Assembly: GCF_036017065.1 (NCBI RefSeq)
Contig: NZ_JAYXHR010000001.1
Coordinates: forward strand, 1,178,001 to 1,242,000
Direction of reading: 5' to 3'
DNA from: Uliginosibacterium sp036017065
GTDB lineage: Bacteria; Pseudomonadota; Gammaproteobacteria; Burkholderiales; Rhodocyclaceae
DNA: 64,000 nt
Under the pieces are notes generated by a model. It saw only the letters and a list, made by a program, of their open reading frames with translations, was not told the origin of the DNA and did no database searches. Within the stretch, counting starts at the first letter, position 1, and each line of letters begins with the position of its first letter. This document shows, in pieces, positions 1 through 8,649 of this stretch. Made by a program: the position numbers and the translations under genes.

Positions 1-912
1 AAGGTTGGCGAACTGCTGCTGGAGGCCGTGGACTCTGTCACGCAGCAACTCGCACGGGATCTGCCGCGCAACGAATGGGAAGTCATCGTCGTCGACGACG
101 CAAGCGGCGATCCGTCAAGCGAAGCCTGCCTGCGTACATTGCATGAGCGCGACGCCTCGATGCGCATCATCCGGCAGCCACGCAACCAGGGTGTCTCGGC
201 CGCCCGCAACACGGGCGCCGCGGCAGCCACCGGCGAGTGGCTGGCGTTCCTGGACGGAGACGATTGCTGGGTGCCAGGACGCGTAGGCATCCTGCGGACA
301 GCCCTTGCGCGGCACCCGGATGCCACCTGGATCAGTGCCGATTTCCGGCGGATCACCATGGATGGCAGCGAGTTCGGCGCTGCCTGTATCCGGCATCCGT
401 CGATCGTTTCCAGCCTGGACAGTGACGGCGGAGAGTGCACAAGGCTGGGGCAACCTGTCGACGCGGCCGTGACGGGTTTTCTCTGTCACGCCAACTCCAC
501 CCTCATCCGGCGGCAGGTGTTCATCGGTACCGGGGGCTTCGACGAATCCCTGCGGTCCGCCGAGGACCATGACCTGTGGATCAGGCTCGCCGCACGCCAC
601 GATCTCGTGTACGTGGCGCGCAGCGCTTCGCTCTACCGATCCAATCCGAACAGCATCACCAATACCACGCGCAAGCCGCATCCGCACCTCGGCATCGTGT
701 ACCGAAAAGCACTGGCGGACCCACTGGCGCGCCGGCACGCCGGCCTGATCAAGCGCAGGCTGGAAAAGATCGCGCTGGAAAATCTGCTCCACCTTCGCCA
801 TCGTCGGCAATACGGCGAAACCATGCGCGAGGCGATTGCGGCATTGAAGACGAGCCCGGGTTTCCTCGCCGGCTGGAAGCACTTTCTGGCAGCACTGCTG
901 CGCATCGACTAG
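1..912 (+). CDS. Glycosyltransferase family 2 (5' end outside window)
   Basis: The reading frame is open from the first base, so the gene begins upstream; 303 residues are visible. A GT-A nucleotide-binding motif (VIVVDDAS, about residues 28-35) and a DXD-type metal site (LDGDDCW, about 84-90) place it in the inverting family 2 glycosyltransferases. The ED-x-DLW stretch near residues 186-191 is the usual catalytic-base region. Family knowledge says it moves a sugar from a nucleotide donor to a lipid-linked or growing glycan at the cytoplasmic face of the inner membrane. It ends 8 bp before a second GT2 gene, as expected in an EPS operon. Donor and acceptor cannot be told from sequence. A GTG at 28 is internal and is not the true start. 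Confidence 0.88.
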   Translation, partial: KVGELLLEAVDSVTQQLARDLPRNEWEVIVVDDASGDPSSEACLRTLHERDASMRIIRQPRNQGVSAARNTGAAAATGEWLAFLDGDDCWVPGRVGILRTALARHPDATWISADFRRITMDGSEFGAACIRHPSIVSSLDSDGGECTRLGQPVDAAVTGFLCHANSTLIRRQVFIGTGGFDESLRSAEDHDLWIRLAARHDLVYVARSASLYRSNPNSITNTTRKPHPHLGIVYRKALADPLARRHAGLIKRRLEKIALENLLHLRHRRQYGETMREAIAALKTSPGFLAGWKHFLAALLRID

Positions 913-920
913 CGCCGACC

Positions 921-1943
921 ATGCCAACGTCGCCCGCAGCCTCCATATGCGTGCCCGTCTATAACGGCGAGGCTTATCTGCGGCCAGCGCTGGACAGTGC
1001 CCTGGCGCAAAGCAGGGAGGACTTCGAGCTACTCATCGTCGATGACTGCTCCCGTGACAGCAGTCCGGAGATCATCCGGGAATATGCCCTGCGGGATCAT
1101 CGCATCCGCCATCACCGCAATGAACGCAACCTGGGACTCGTTGGCAACTGGAACCGGTGCGTCGAACTCGCCCGGGGCGAATGGATCAAGTTCCTGTTCC
1201 AGGACGATCTGTTGCACCCCGACTGCTTGGCCAGGATGACGGGCGCCACGGAAAGCCAGGATGCAATCGTCTTCTGCCAGCGCACCGTCCTGTTCGAGGA
1301 AGACCTCGCGGCCTCCGGTCGCAGCTTTTATGAAGAGCATTCGCCACTGCTGGCCCGCACCTTCGCGATGGGCAGCCATCTTCCGGCGCAAGCCATCACG
1401 GCCTGGACCCTGAGCAACCGCTTCCTGAATGTCCTCGGCGAGCCGACAGCCATGATGTTCAAGCGCAGCGTCCATACCGACCATGGGCCCTTCAATCCTG
1501 CGCTGTCGATCCTTTGCGACATCGAGTTCGCGCTGAGGGTCGGCAGCAAGCACGGGGTACGCCTGGTTCCGGCTCCCCTTGCCTACTTCCGTGCCCACGG
1601 CGGCTCGACCAGCGGCGCACTGTTCGACACGGCACAGTTCCGTCACAAGTACCTGGACACCATCGTGTGGCTGCACGAAATGTGTTTCGCGCCAGCATAC
1701 GAACAGTTGCGCAGCATCGTAGCCAGGGAGCTTCCGAAGCTGAACCTGCGTCGCGAATTGCTCGCCCGCATCCAGCTTGCCCACGAGTACATCGCCACCA
1801 CGGCTGGTCATTCTGCCGAGCTGGCAGCCGGAATGCAGACGGGGCTGGACGACCTGCTCCAGCAACTGCCGCGCGCACGGCCTAACCGGCTGGACCTCGC
1901 GGCGTGGCGACTGCGGAAAGCCTACTGGGCGCTGGCCAGATGA
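921..1943 (+). CDS. Glycosyltransferase family 2
   Basis: This 340-residue protein starts at ATG 921. The frame is open further upstream, but that part overlaps the preceding gene, and MPTSPAASICVPVYNGEAYL is a typical GT2 amino terminus. VDDCSRD (about residues 40-46) and the metal-site equivalent FQDD (93-96) mark the GT-A fold. Gln in place of the first Asp of the DXD is a mild variation. The C-terminal third is helical, with no clear membrane segment. It sits in a tight EPS-type operon: 8 bp after a GT2 gene, with its stop codon overlapping the next start (ATGA). Sugar specificity is unknown. Confidence 0.87.
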   Translation: MPTSPAASICVPVYNGEAYLRPALDSALAQSREDFELLIVDDCSRDSSPEIIREYALRDHRIRHHRNERNLGLVGNWNRCVELARGEWIKFLFQDDLLHPDCLARMTGATESQDAIVFCQRTVLFEEDLAASGRSFYEEHSPLLARTFAMGSHLPAQAITAWTLSNRFLNVLGEPTAMMFKRSVHTDHGPFNPALSILCDIEFALRVGSKHGVRLVPAPLAYFRAHGGSTSGALFDTAQFRHKYLDTIVWLHEMCFAPAYEQLRSIVARELPKLNLRRELLARIQLAHEYIATTAGHSAELAAGMQTGLDDLLQQLPRARPNRLDLAAWRLRKAYWALAR

Positions 1944-2953
1944 GTACCGCCATCCCGTCGTCCGCCCCCGCGACTTATCGGTGCGCCTGCTGCGGAGGGG
2001 ACCGCAAGGCGGGCGAGCATCTCGCGCGAGAACGAATGTACGGGGACGACATTTCCTTCCGCTACGCCGAGTGCGCGGACTGCGGCACCCTGCAATTGCT
2101 CGACCCGCCCGCCGACATGGGATGGTATTACCGCGAGCCCTATATCTCCTGGCAGGAAGTGCCGGCATACGTCGATCAACGTCTCTCGGCGTTCTCCCGC
2201 CTTCTCCGCGGTTGGCGGTTCGCGGACCGCCTCGGGCGCTTCAATCCCGTCGGGCGCATCGCTCGTCATGCGTTCGGCGAACCGGAGTTCCCCTTTCCGT
2301 TGACCTGGTTCGAGCACAGCAAGGCCGGGCCGGGAGCGCGGATATTCGACTTTGGCTGCGGCAGCGCGCGTGTCCTGAAGTACTTGCGCTACAACGGCTA
2401 CCGGCATCTCCACGGCCATGACCGGTACATGCGGAAGCAGACCAGCCTGCCCGGCCTCGAGTTGACCGCCGAAATACCCTCGCGCCTGGCGGCACAGTGC
2501 GACCTGGTGATGGCCCACCATTCTCTGGAGCACCTGGACCGGCCTTTCGAAGGCGTTCAGGAACTCAAACGCCTGCTGAAACCCGGTGCCACGCTGCTCA
2601 TCCGCGTGCCCGTTGCGCAAAGCCACGCCTGGCGGCAGTACGGTACGTCCTGGGTCCAGCTCGACGCGCCACGCCACCAGGTACTGCCCTCGGAACAGGG
2701 CATGCGACGGATGCTCGAACGTGCAGGTCTCAGTCTCACGCGGGTGGACTACGATTCGTCCGCCTTCCAGTTTGTCGGCAGCGAGCAATACTTGCTGGAC
2801 ATCCCCCTGTTTGATCCGCAACGATCCTTCGTGGCGGGTCACAATCCGGATCTTTTCTCGGCGAAGCAGCGCGCCGACTGGGCGCAGCTCGCACAACGCC
2901 TCAATGAACAGGGCGATGGCGACCAGGCCTGTTTTTACGCCCGCCTCTCCTGA
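1940..2953 (+). CDS. Zinc-ribbon SAM-dependent methyltransferase
   Basis: The 337-residue product has an N-terminal zinc-ribbon-like element (C15-x2-C18 and C45-x2-C48), then a class I methyltransferase core. The SAM-binding motif DFGCGSAR lies at about residues 137-144, and the later MAHHSLEHL element is typical of the Methyltransf_23 group. Proteins of this layout methylate sugars or small precursors in polysaccharide loci. I infer methylation of an EPS sugar or intermediate here. The start at 1940 gives a 4-bp ATGA overlap with the preceding glycosyltransferase, a sign of translational coupling. An in-frame GTG at 1904 would overlap that gene further and is less likely. Confidence 0.85.
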   Translation: MSTAIPSSAPATYRCACCGGDRKAGEHLARERMYGDDISFRYAECADCGTLQLLDPPADMGWYYREPYISWQEVPAYVDQRLSAFSRLLRGWRFADRLGRFNPVGRIARHAFGEPEFPFPLTWFEHSKAGPGARIFDFGCGSARVLKYLRYNGYRHLHGHDRYMRKQTSLPGLELTAEIPSRLAAQCDLVMAHHSLEHLDRPFEGVQELKRLLKPGATLLIRVPVAQSHAWRQYGTSWVQLDAPRHQVLPSEQGMRRMLERAGLSLTRVDYDSSAFQFVGSEQYLLDIPLFDPQRSFVAGHNPDLFSAKQRADWAQLAQRLNEQGDGDQACFYARLS

Positions 2954-2975
2954 ACGCAACAATGCATGTAACGGT

Positions 2976-4583
2976 ATGACCCGAGATACCCACCTCCTGC
3001 ATCATCTGGTTTCAGCAAGTGCCGAACGCGACCCGCAGCGCGTGGCCCTCACCGCCAGCGAAGGCCAGCTCGACTATGCCGGCCTGCACGACGCCGTGCA
3101 GCGCTTTGCGTCAGCCTGCATCGTGGCGGGCCTGCCACGCAGCGCCCGTGTCGGTATCTATCTCGACAAGCGGCTGGAAACCGTCATCGCCAGTTTCGGC
3201 GCTGCGGCAGCAGGCTGTGTGTTCGTGCCGATCAACCCGCTGCTCAAACCCGAGCAGGTCGGCTACATCCTGCGCGACTGCAATGTCTCGCTGCTGGTGA
3301 CCTCGCCAGATCGTCACACCCTGCTCGCCCCCACGCTGGCCGCCTGCCCCGACTTGCGTCACGTGATGCTGACCGGCGACAAGTCAGCCGATGCCGGCGG
3401 CCGCTACGCCGTGCATGCCTGGACGGCGGTCATGACGACGGCCACCGACCTGCGCGGCGGCCACCGCGTCAGTGACGCCGACATGCTGTCCATCCTGTAC
3501 ACCTCCGGCAGCACCGGCCGGCCGAAGGGCGTGGTGCTGTCCCACCGCAACATGGTGGCCGGTGCCAAGAGCGTGGCGAGCTACCTCGGCAACCATGCGG
3601 AAGACACCTTGCTGGCCGCACTGCCACTGTCCTTCGACGCCGGGTTCTCTCAACTCACCACCGCCTTCCATGCCGGTGCGCGCGTGGTGCTGCTCAACTA
3701 CCTGATGCCGCGCGACGTCACCAAGGCACTCGAACGGGAGAAGGTCACCGGCCTCACCGCCGTGCCACCGCTGTGGATCCAGCTCACCCAGGTGCAATGG
3801 CCGGAGAGCATTGCGGACAACCTGCGCTACATCGCCAACACCGGCGGTCGCATGCCGTTCGAGACGCTGAAGGCCCTGCGCGAACGCCTGCCAAGGACCA
3901 AGCCCTTCCTGATGTACGGCCTGACCGAGGCCTTCCGGGCGACCTACCTCGATCCCGTTGAAGTGGATCGTCGCCCGGACTCCATCGGCAAGTCGATTCC
4001 GAATTCCGAGGTGCTGGTGCTGCGCGAGGACGGCACGGAATGCGCCCCCGATGAACCGGGCGAACTGGTTCAGCGCGGTGCGCTGGTCGCCATGGGCTAC
4101 TGGAACGACGTGGAGAAGACCGCGGAGCGCTTCAAGCCGCTGCCTGCCGCCCAGCGCCCGGACGGCCTGGTGCTGCCGGAAATCGCGGTGTTCTCCGGCG
4201 ACACCGTGCGCCGCGACGCCGAAGGCTTCCTGTACTTCATCGGCCGCCGCGACGAGATGATCAAGACCTCCGGCTACCGCGTCAGCCCGACCGAGATCGA
4301 AGAGGCCGTATATGCCACGCAGATGGTCGGCGAATGCGCAGCCTTCGGCGTATCGCACCCCAGCCTGGGCCAGGCCATCGTGCTGATCGTCACCGGACGC
4401 GACGGTGCTGCGGTCGATGGCGATGCCCTGCTCGCGCAACTGAAGCGCGACTGCCCGGCCTACCAGATTCCCGCGAAGATCGAGCTGCGTCCCGGCCCGC
4501 TCCCCCGCAACCCGAATGGAAAGATCGACCGCAAGCTGCTGTCCGGCGAGTTCCAGGATCTCTTCGAACAAGCCGCCCGCTAA
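2976..4583 (+). CDS. AMP-forming acyl-CoA ligase, exosortase A-associated type
   Basis: This 535-residue enzyme belongs to the ANL adenylating superfamily. The P-loop YTSGSTGRPKG lies near residues 174-184. The acyl-AMP core motif YGLTE follows, then the hinge motif FIGRRDEMIKTSGYR (about 420-434) and the catalytic lysine in NPNGKIDRK close to the C-terminus. Its tight pairing with the PLP decarboxylase 18 bp downstream matches the ligase/decarboxylase pair described for exosortase A loci (TIGR03098 and TIGR03099, from memory). The substrate is not known; activation of a carboxylic acid for transfer to an amine is an inference. ATG 2976 is chosen because the upstream frame runs inside the methyltransferase gene. 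Confidence 0.9.
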   Translation: MTRDTHLLHHLVSASAERDPQRVALTASEGQLDYAGLHDAVQRFASACIVAGLPRSARVGIYLDKRLETVIASFGAAAAGCVFVPINPLLKPEQVGYILRDCNVSLLVTSPDRHTLLAPTLAACPDLRHVMLTGDKSADAGGRYAVHAWTAVMTTATDLRGGHRVSDADMLSILYTSGSTGRPKGVVLSHRNMVAGAKSVASYLGNHAEDTLLAALPLSFDAGFSQLTTAFHAGARVVLLNYLMPRDVTKALEREKVTGLTAVPPLWIQLTQVQWPESIADNLRYIANTGGRMPFETLKALRERLPRTKPFLMYGLTEAFRATYLDPVEVDRRPDSIGKSIPNSEVLVLREDGTECAPDEPGELVQRGALVAMGYWNDVEKTAERFKPLPAAQRPDGLVLPEIAVFSGDTVRRDAEGFLYFIGRRDEMIKTSGYRVSPTEIEEAVYATQMVGECAAFGVSHPSLGQAIVLIVTGRDGAAVDGDALLAQLKRDCPAYQIPAKIELRPGPLPRNPNGKIDRKLLSGEFQDLFEQAAR

Positions 4584-4601
4584 GCACGACACGCAAGAAC
4601 G

Positions 4602-5843
4602 ATGAGCGAAACCCGTCAGCCTCCCAAGCACGCGCCGCAGAGCCACTACCCCGTCGAGGGCAATGAGCTGCTGATCGGCGGTATTCCCGCCTCCCGCCTC
4701 GCGGCACGCGTCGGACAAACGCCTTTCTACGCTTACGACCGCAGCGTGCTGGGCCGTCGCGTGCAGGAACTGCGCACGGCCCTGCCGCAGGCGCTGTCCC
4801 TGCACTACGCCATGAAGGCCAACCCGATGCCGGCGCTGGTCGGCCACATGGCCGGCCTGGTCGACGGGCTGGACGTCGCTTCGGGCCGCGAACTGCGTGT
4901 CGCGCTGGACAGCGGCATGAACCCGCAACACATCAGCTTCGCCGGCCCCGGCAAGAGCGAAGTGGAGCTGACCCAGGCCGTGGCCACGGGGGTGCTGCTG
5001 AACGTCGAATCCTTCCGCGAAGCACGCGAGCTGGCACGCATCGGCGAGCGCAGCGGCTGGACGCCGCGCGTCGCCGTGCGCGTGAATCCGGACTTCGAAC
5101 TCAAATCCTCCGGCATGAAGATGGGAGGCGGCCCCAAGCAGTTCGGCGTGGATGCCGAACAGGTACCGGCCCTGCTCGCCGAGATCGGACAACTGGGCCT
5201 GGGATTCGAGGGCTTCCATCTGTACGCCGGCTCGCAGAATCTCAAGGCGGAGTCCATCGTCGAAGCCCAGCAGAAGAGCTTCGAGCTGGCGCTGCGCCTC
5301 GCCGCGGACGCGCCACGCGCCGTCACCACGCTGAACCTCGGCGGCGGCTTCGGCATCCCCTACTTCCCGGGCGAGACGCCGCTGCAGCTCGCCCCCATCG
5401 GCGACAACCTGGCCACCATCCTGGATCGCGCCGCCACGGCCTTGCCGGGCGCCGAGATCGTCATCGAGCTGGGCCGCTACCTGGTCGGCGAGGCCGGCGT
5501 GTACGTGTGCCGCGTGGTCGACAAGAAAGTCTCGCGCGGCCACACCTACCTCGTCGTCGATGGTGGCCTGCACCATCACCTTGCCGCTTCCGGCAACTTC
5601 GGCCAGGTGATCCGCAAGAACTACCCCGTAGCGATTGCGACGCGCATGGACAGCACGGCGACCGAGCAAGCCTCGGTGGTCGGCCCCCTGTGCACACCGC
5701 TGGACCTGCTGGGCGAGCGCATGGAACTGGCCACGGCCGAACCGGGCGATCTGGTCGCCGTGTTCCAGTCCGGTGCCTACGGCTACACCGCCAGTCCGCG
5801 CGACTTCCTGAGCCAGCCTCAGCCAGTCGAAGTGCTGGTCTGA
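4602..5843 (+). CDS. PLP-dependent decarboxylase, exosortase A-associated type
   Basis: The 413-residue protein is a fold-type III PLP enzyme like diaminopimelate and ornithine decarboxylases. The Schiff-base lysine is K72 in HYAMKANP. A phosphate-binding glycine motif GGGFGIPYF falls near residues 247-255, and the dimer-interface cysteine region GPLCTPLD falls near 361-368. Family knowledge predicts decarboxylation of a D-stereocentre amino acid. The adjacent AMP ligase suggests the resulting amine or a related product is joined to an acyl group during EPS or sortase-related modification, but this is inference. It lies in an operon, 18 bp after the ligase and 12 bp before a glycosyltransferase. 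Confidence 0.9.
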   Translation: MSETRQPPKHAPQSHYPVEGNELLIGGIPASRLAARVGQTPFYAYDRSVLGRRVQELRTALPQALSLHYAMKANPMPALVGHMAGLVDGLDVASGRELRVALDSGMNPQHISFAGPGKSEVELTQAVATGVLLNVESFREARELARIGERSGWTPRVAVRVNPDFELKSSGMKMGGGPKQFGVDAEQVPALLAEIGQLGLGFEGFHLYAGSQNLKAESIVEAQQKSFELALRLAADAPRAVTTLNLGGGFGIPYFPGETPLQLAPIGDNLATILDRAATALPGAEIVIELGRYLVGEAGVYVCRVVDKKVSRGHTYLVVDGGLHHHLAASGNFGQVIRKNYPVAIATRMDSTATEQASVVGPLCTPLDLLGERMELATAEPGDLVAVFQSGAYGYTASPRDFLSQPQPVEVLV

Positions 5844-5855
5844 CGGAGTCCGGCG

Positions 5856-6770
5856 ATGCCTCGCGTCAGCGTCATCATCCCCGCCTACAACGCCGCACCG
5901 CTGCTCGGCCCGACGCTGGAGACCACCCTCGCGTCGACCTGCCGCGACTTCGAGATCGTGGTCGTCAACGATGGTTCGCGCGACGACACGGCGGAAGTCG
6001 CCGCCGGCTACGGCCCGCAGGTGCGGGTGATCTCGCAGGCGAACACAGGCATGTCCGCCTCGCGCAATCGCGGGGTCGCCGAGAGCGACAGCGAGTTCAT
6101 CGCCTTGCTGGACAGCGATGACATCTGGCACCCGGAAAAGCTGCGCCTGCAGCTGGCGGCGCTGGACGCACAGCCCGACCATGGTTTCTGTTTCACCGAA
6201 TTCACCAGCTGGCACGGTGAGGATTGCAGTGCCTGGCTGGCGCAAGCGCGCGATGGCCGCATCGAGCCCAGCCTGAGCGGCTGGATCTATCACAAGATGC
6301 TGCTGACCAACTGGGCCCTGCCGTCGTCCGCCCTGTTCCGCCGCAGTCTGTGGGACGCGCTGGGCCCCTTCCTGTGCGCCGATCACCAGACCGACGACTG
6401 GGAGTACTTCGTGCGTGCCAGCCGCGAATCCCGCTTCGTCAAGCTGGCCGAATCGATGGTGCTTTACCGCCAGCACCCGGCCTCGCTGTCGCGCAAGCTA
6501 CCCGCGCTGAACAATACCGAGCTGATGCGCGAATCACTGATCGCGCGCTTCGGCCTCCGCTCGCCCGATGGCAGTGAGGTGGACCATCGCGAACTGGCAC
6601 GCCGACGTCATGCGGGCTGGTGCAACTTCGCCGGTGCACACTGCTCGCGCGGCGATGTCGGCATCGGCATGGGCGCGTTCTGGCACATCCTCAAGCAAGG
6701 CCCCCATCGCACCGCATCGCTCAAACGCATGGCCAAGTCGCTCGCACGACGGGCCATTCCCCAAACCTGA
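5856..6770 (+). CDS. Glycosyltransferase family 2
   Basis: The 304-residue protein opens with MPRVSVIIPAYNAAPLL, a textbook GT2 amino terminus. VNDGSRDDT (about residues 37-45) and LLDSDDIWHPEKL (about 86-98, containing the DXD equivalent) follow. The catalytic-base region is DDWEYFVRA. The C-terminal tail is basic and could touch the membrane, but no transmembrane helix is evident. It follows the PLP decarboxylase by 12 bp and precedes the asparagine-synthase-like gene by 25 bp in the same orientation, so it is probably one of the sequential sugar transferases of the EPS repeat unit. Specificity cannot be read from sequence. Confidence 0.88.
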   Translation: MPRVSVIIPAYNAAPLLGPTLETTLASTCRDFEIVVVNDGSRDDTAEVAAGYGPQVRVISQANTGMSASRNRGVAESDSEFIALLDSDDIWHPEKLRLQLAALDAQPDHGFCFTEFTSWHGEDCSAWLAQARDGRIEPSLSGWIYHKMLLTNWALPSSALFRRSLWDALGPFLCADHQTDDWEYFVRASRESRFVKLAESMVLYRQHPASLSRKLPALNNTELMRESLIARFGLRSPDGSEVDHRELARRRHAGWCNFAGAHCSRGDVGIGMGAFWHILKQGPHRTASLKRMAKSLARRAIPQT

Positions 6771-6795
6771 ACGCAAGTCTCCTTCCCACAATTCC

Positions 6796-8613
6796 ATGAT
6801 CCAGGGTTCCATCGATTTCGGCGACCGCAACCAGTTCGACGCACTCTCCCGTCAGATTTCCGCTTTCGGGCCGGACACTGCACTGAACGTCGATCAGGGC
6901 AGCCTGCTGCTGCAGGCTTCCGGTGCAAGAACACGCGTGCTGAGTCATGGTGGCGCGTTGCTGGTCACCCTGGGCGAACCGCGCGCACGCAGCGAGGCTC
7001 TCGCCCGCGTGATTGCCGAACAGGGATGGGCTGCCCTGCTCCCCGCGCTGCTGGCATCGCCCGACGAGACCCTGGCCGGCCTGGCCGGACGCTTCAGCCT
7101 GCTGTGGCTGGATGCCGCCAACCAGACCCTGGGGCTGGTCACGGATCGCTTCAACACCCACAGCCTGTGCATCGCGCAGGACGGCAGCCGCATCGCGTTC
7201 GCGGATCGTGCCGACAAAGTGCCGGTGGCGCGGCAGATCGATCCACAGGCGATCTTCGACTATCTGTACTTCCACGCCATCCCGGCACCGCGCACGATCT
7301 TCCGCGGCATCCGTCGCCTTCCGCCGGCCTCGCTGCTGCTCGCCGGTCCCCAGGGCGTGCAGCAGCGGACCTGGTGGTCGGCGCGGTTCAGCGAGCCGAC
7401 CCAGGGCGACGCGAATCGCCTGGGTGAAGACTTCCGGGGCATCGTGCGTGCCGCAGTCGAGCGCGAGACCCGCGCGGGAAGCACGAGTGGCGCCTTCCTT
7501 TCCGGCGGCACGGACAGCTCGACGGTCGTCGGCATGATGGTGCAGGCCGCAGGCGGTCCGGTCGACGCGTATTCCATCGGCTTCGAAGCGGAGGGCTACG
7601 ACGAGATGGAATACGCGCGCATCACCGCGCGTCATTACGGCGTTCGTCACCACGAGTACTACATCACTCCCGAAGACCTGCTCAGCGGCATCCCCACCGT
7701 CGCGGCCCACTACGACCAGCCCTTCGGCAACTCGTCCGCGGTCCCCGCTTACTACTGCGCGCGTCTGGCGCGTGCCGACGGCATTACGCGACTGCTCGCC
7801 GGCGACGGCGGCGACGAGTTGTTCGGCGGCAACCTGCGCTATGCCAAGCAGCAGGTCTTCGAGCGCTACCAGGCCGTACCGGCACCGCTGCGGCGCCTGC
7901 TGCTGGATCCGGTATTGACGCAGGGCTGGCTGCGTGGCGTGCCGCTGCTGCGCAAGGCCGCAAGCTACGTCGCGCAAGCCAACACTCCGCTTCCCGACCG
8001 GACCGAGCAATACAACCTGCTGCTGCGCCTGGGCCTCAATGACATCTTCGAACCGGCCTTCCTGGCAACCGTGGATACCGGCGCGCCCATGCAACTGCAG
8101 CGCGAAGTCTGGCGCGCCGTGCAGGCAGACAGCCCCCTGAACCGCCAGCTCGGTTTCGACTGGCGCTTCACGCTAGCGGACATCGATCTGCCGAAGGTCA
8201 TCGGCACCACGGGCCTGGCGGGTGTCGAGGTGGCGTTCCCCTTGCTGGCGGACGAGCTGGTGGATTTTTCGGCATCGCTCCCCCCCTCGTTCAAGCTGCG
8301 CGGACAGCAGTTGCGCTGGTTCTTCAAGGACGCGCTGAAGGACTTCCTGCCTCCTCCCATCCTCAGCAAACCGAAGCACGGTTTCGGTCTGCCTTTCGGC
8401 CCATGGACGCTGAAGCACAGCGGACTGCAGACCCAGGCCCGCGATGCACTGACAGCGCTGGGACGGCGCGGCATCGTGCAGCCCGGCTTCCTGGACACCT
8501 TGCTGCGCGACAAGCTGGCCCAGCATCCGGGCTACTACGGCGAAATGGTGTGGATCTGCCAGATGCTGGAGCACTGGCTGCAATCACACGCGCCGGATTT
8601 TTCGTTGCGCTGA
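6796..8613 (+). CDS. Asparagine synthase-like amidotransferase lacking the N-terminal Cys
   Basis: The 605-residue protein has an N-terminal class II glutaminase-like region and a C-terminal ATP-pyrophosphatase domain. The PP-loop LSGGTDSSTVVG (about 233-244) and AGDGGDELFGG (about 334-344) are intact. The N-terminus reads MIQGSIDFGDRN, so the catalytic Cys2 of true glutamine-dependent asparagine synthetases is absent. It may use free ammonia or another amine, or adenylate a different acceptor. Asparagine-synthase paralogs are common in EPS loci of exosortase bacteria, where they probably amidate sugar acids or peptides. ATG 6796 is chosen because the open frame upstream of it overlaps the preceding glycosyltransferase. 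Confidence 0.83.
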   Translation: MIQGSIDFGDRNQFDALSRQISAFGPDTALNVDQGSLLLQASGARTRVLSHGGALLVTLGEPRARSEALARVIAEQGWAALLPALLASPDETLAGLAGRFSLLWLDAANQTLGLVTDRFNTHSLCIAQDGSRIAFADRADKVPVARQIDPQAIFDYLYFHAIPAPRTIFRGIRRLPPASLLLAGPQGVQQRTWWSARFSEPTQGDANRLGEDFRGIVRAAVERETRAGSTSGAFLSGGTDSSTVVGMMVQAAGGPVDAYSIGFEAEGYDEMEYARITARHYGVRHHEYYITPEDLLSGIPTVAAHYDQPFGNSSAVPAYYCARLARADGITRLLAGDGGDELFGGNLRYAKQQVFERYQAVPAPLRRLLLDPVLTQGWLRGVPLLRKAASYVAQANTPLPDRTEQYNLLLRLGLNDIFEPAFLATVDTGAPMQLQREVWRAVQADSPLNRQLGFDWRFTLADIDLPKVIGTTGLAGVEVAFPLLADELVDFSASLPPSFKLRGQQLRWFFKDALKDFLPPPILSKPKHGFGLPFGPWTLKHSGLQTQARDALTALGRRGIVQPGFLDTLLRDKLAQHPGYYGEMVWICQMLEHWLQSHAPDFSLR

Positions 8614-8649
8614 ACCAGGGCAAGCAGAACAGTTCGGACACTTTCGCCC

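Noticed and set aside
3384..6476. A 1030-residue open frame on the minus strand opposite the ligase and decarboxylase genes
   Set aside because: It runs antisense to well-supported enzymes, its composition reflects the high-GC third-codon bias of the real genes, and it shows no domain.
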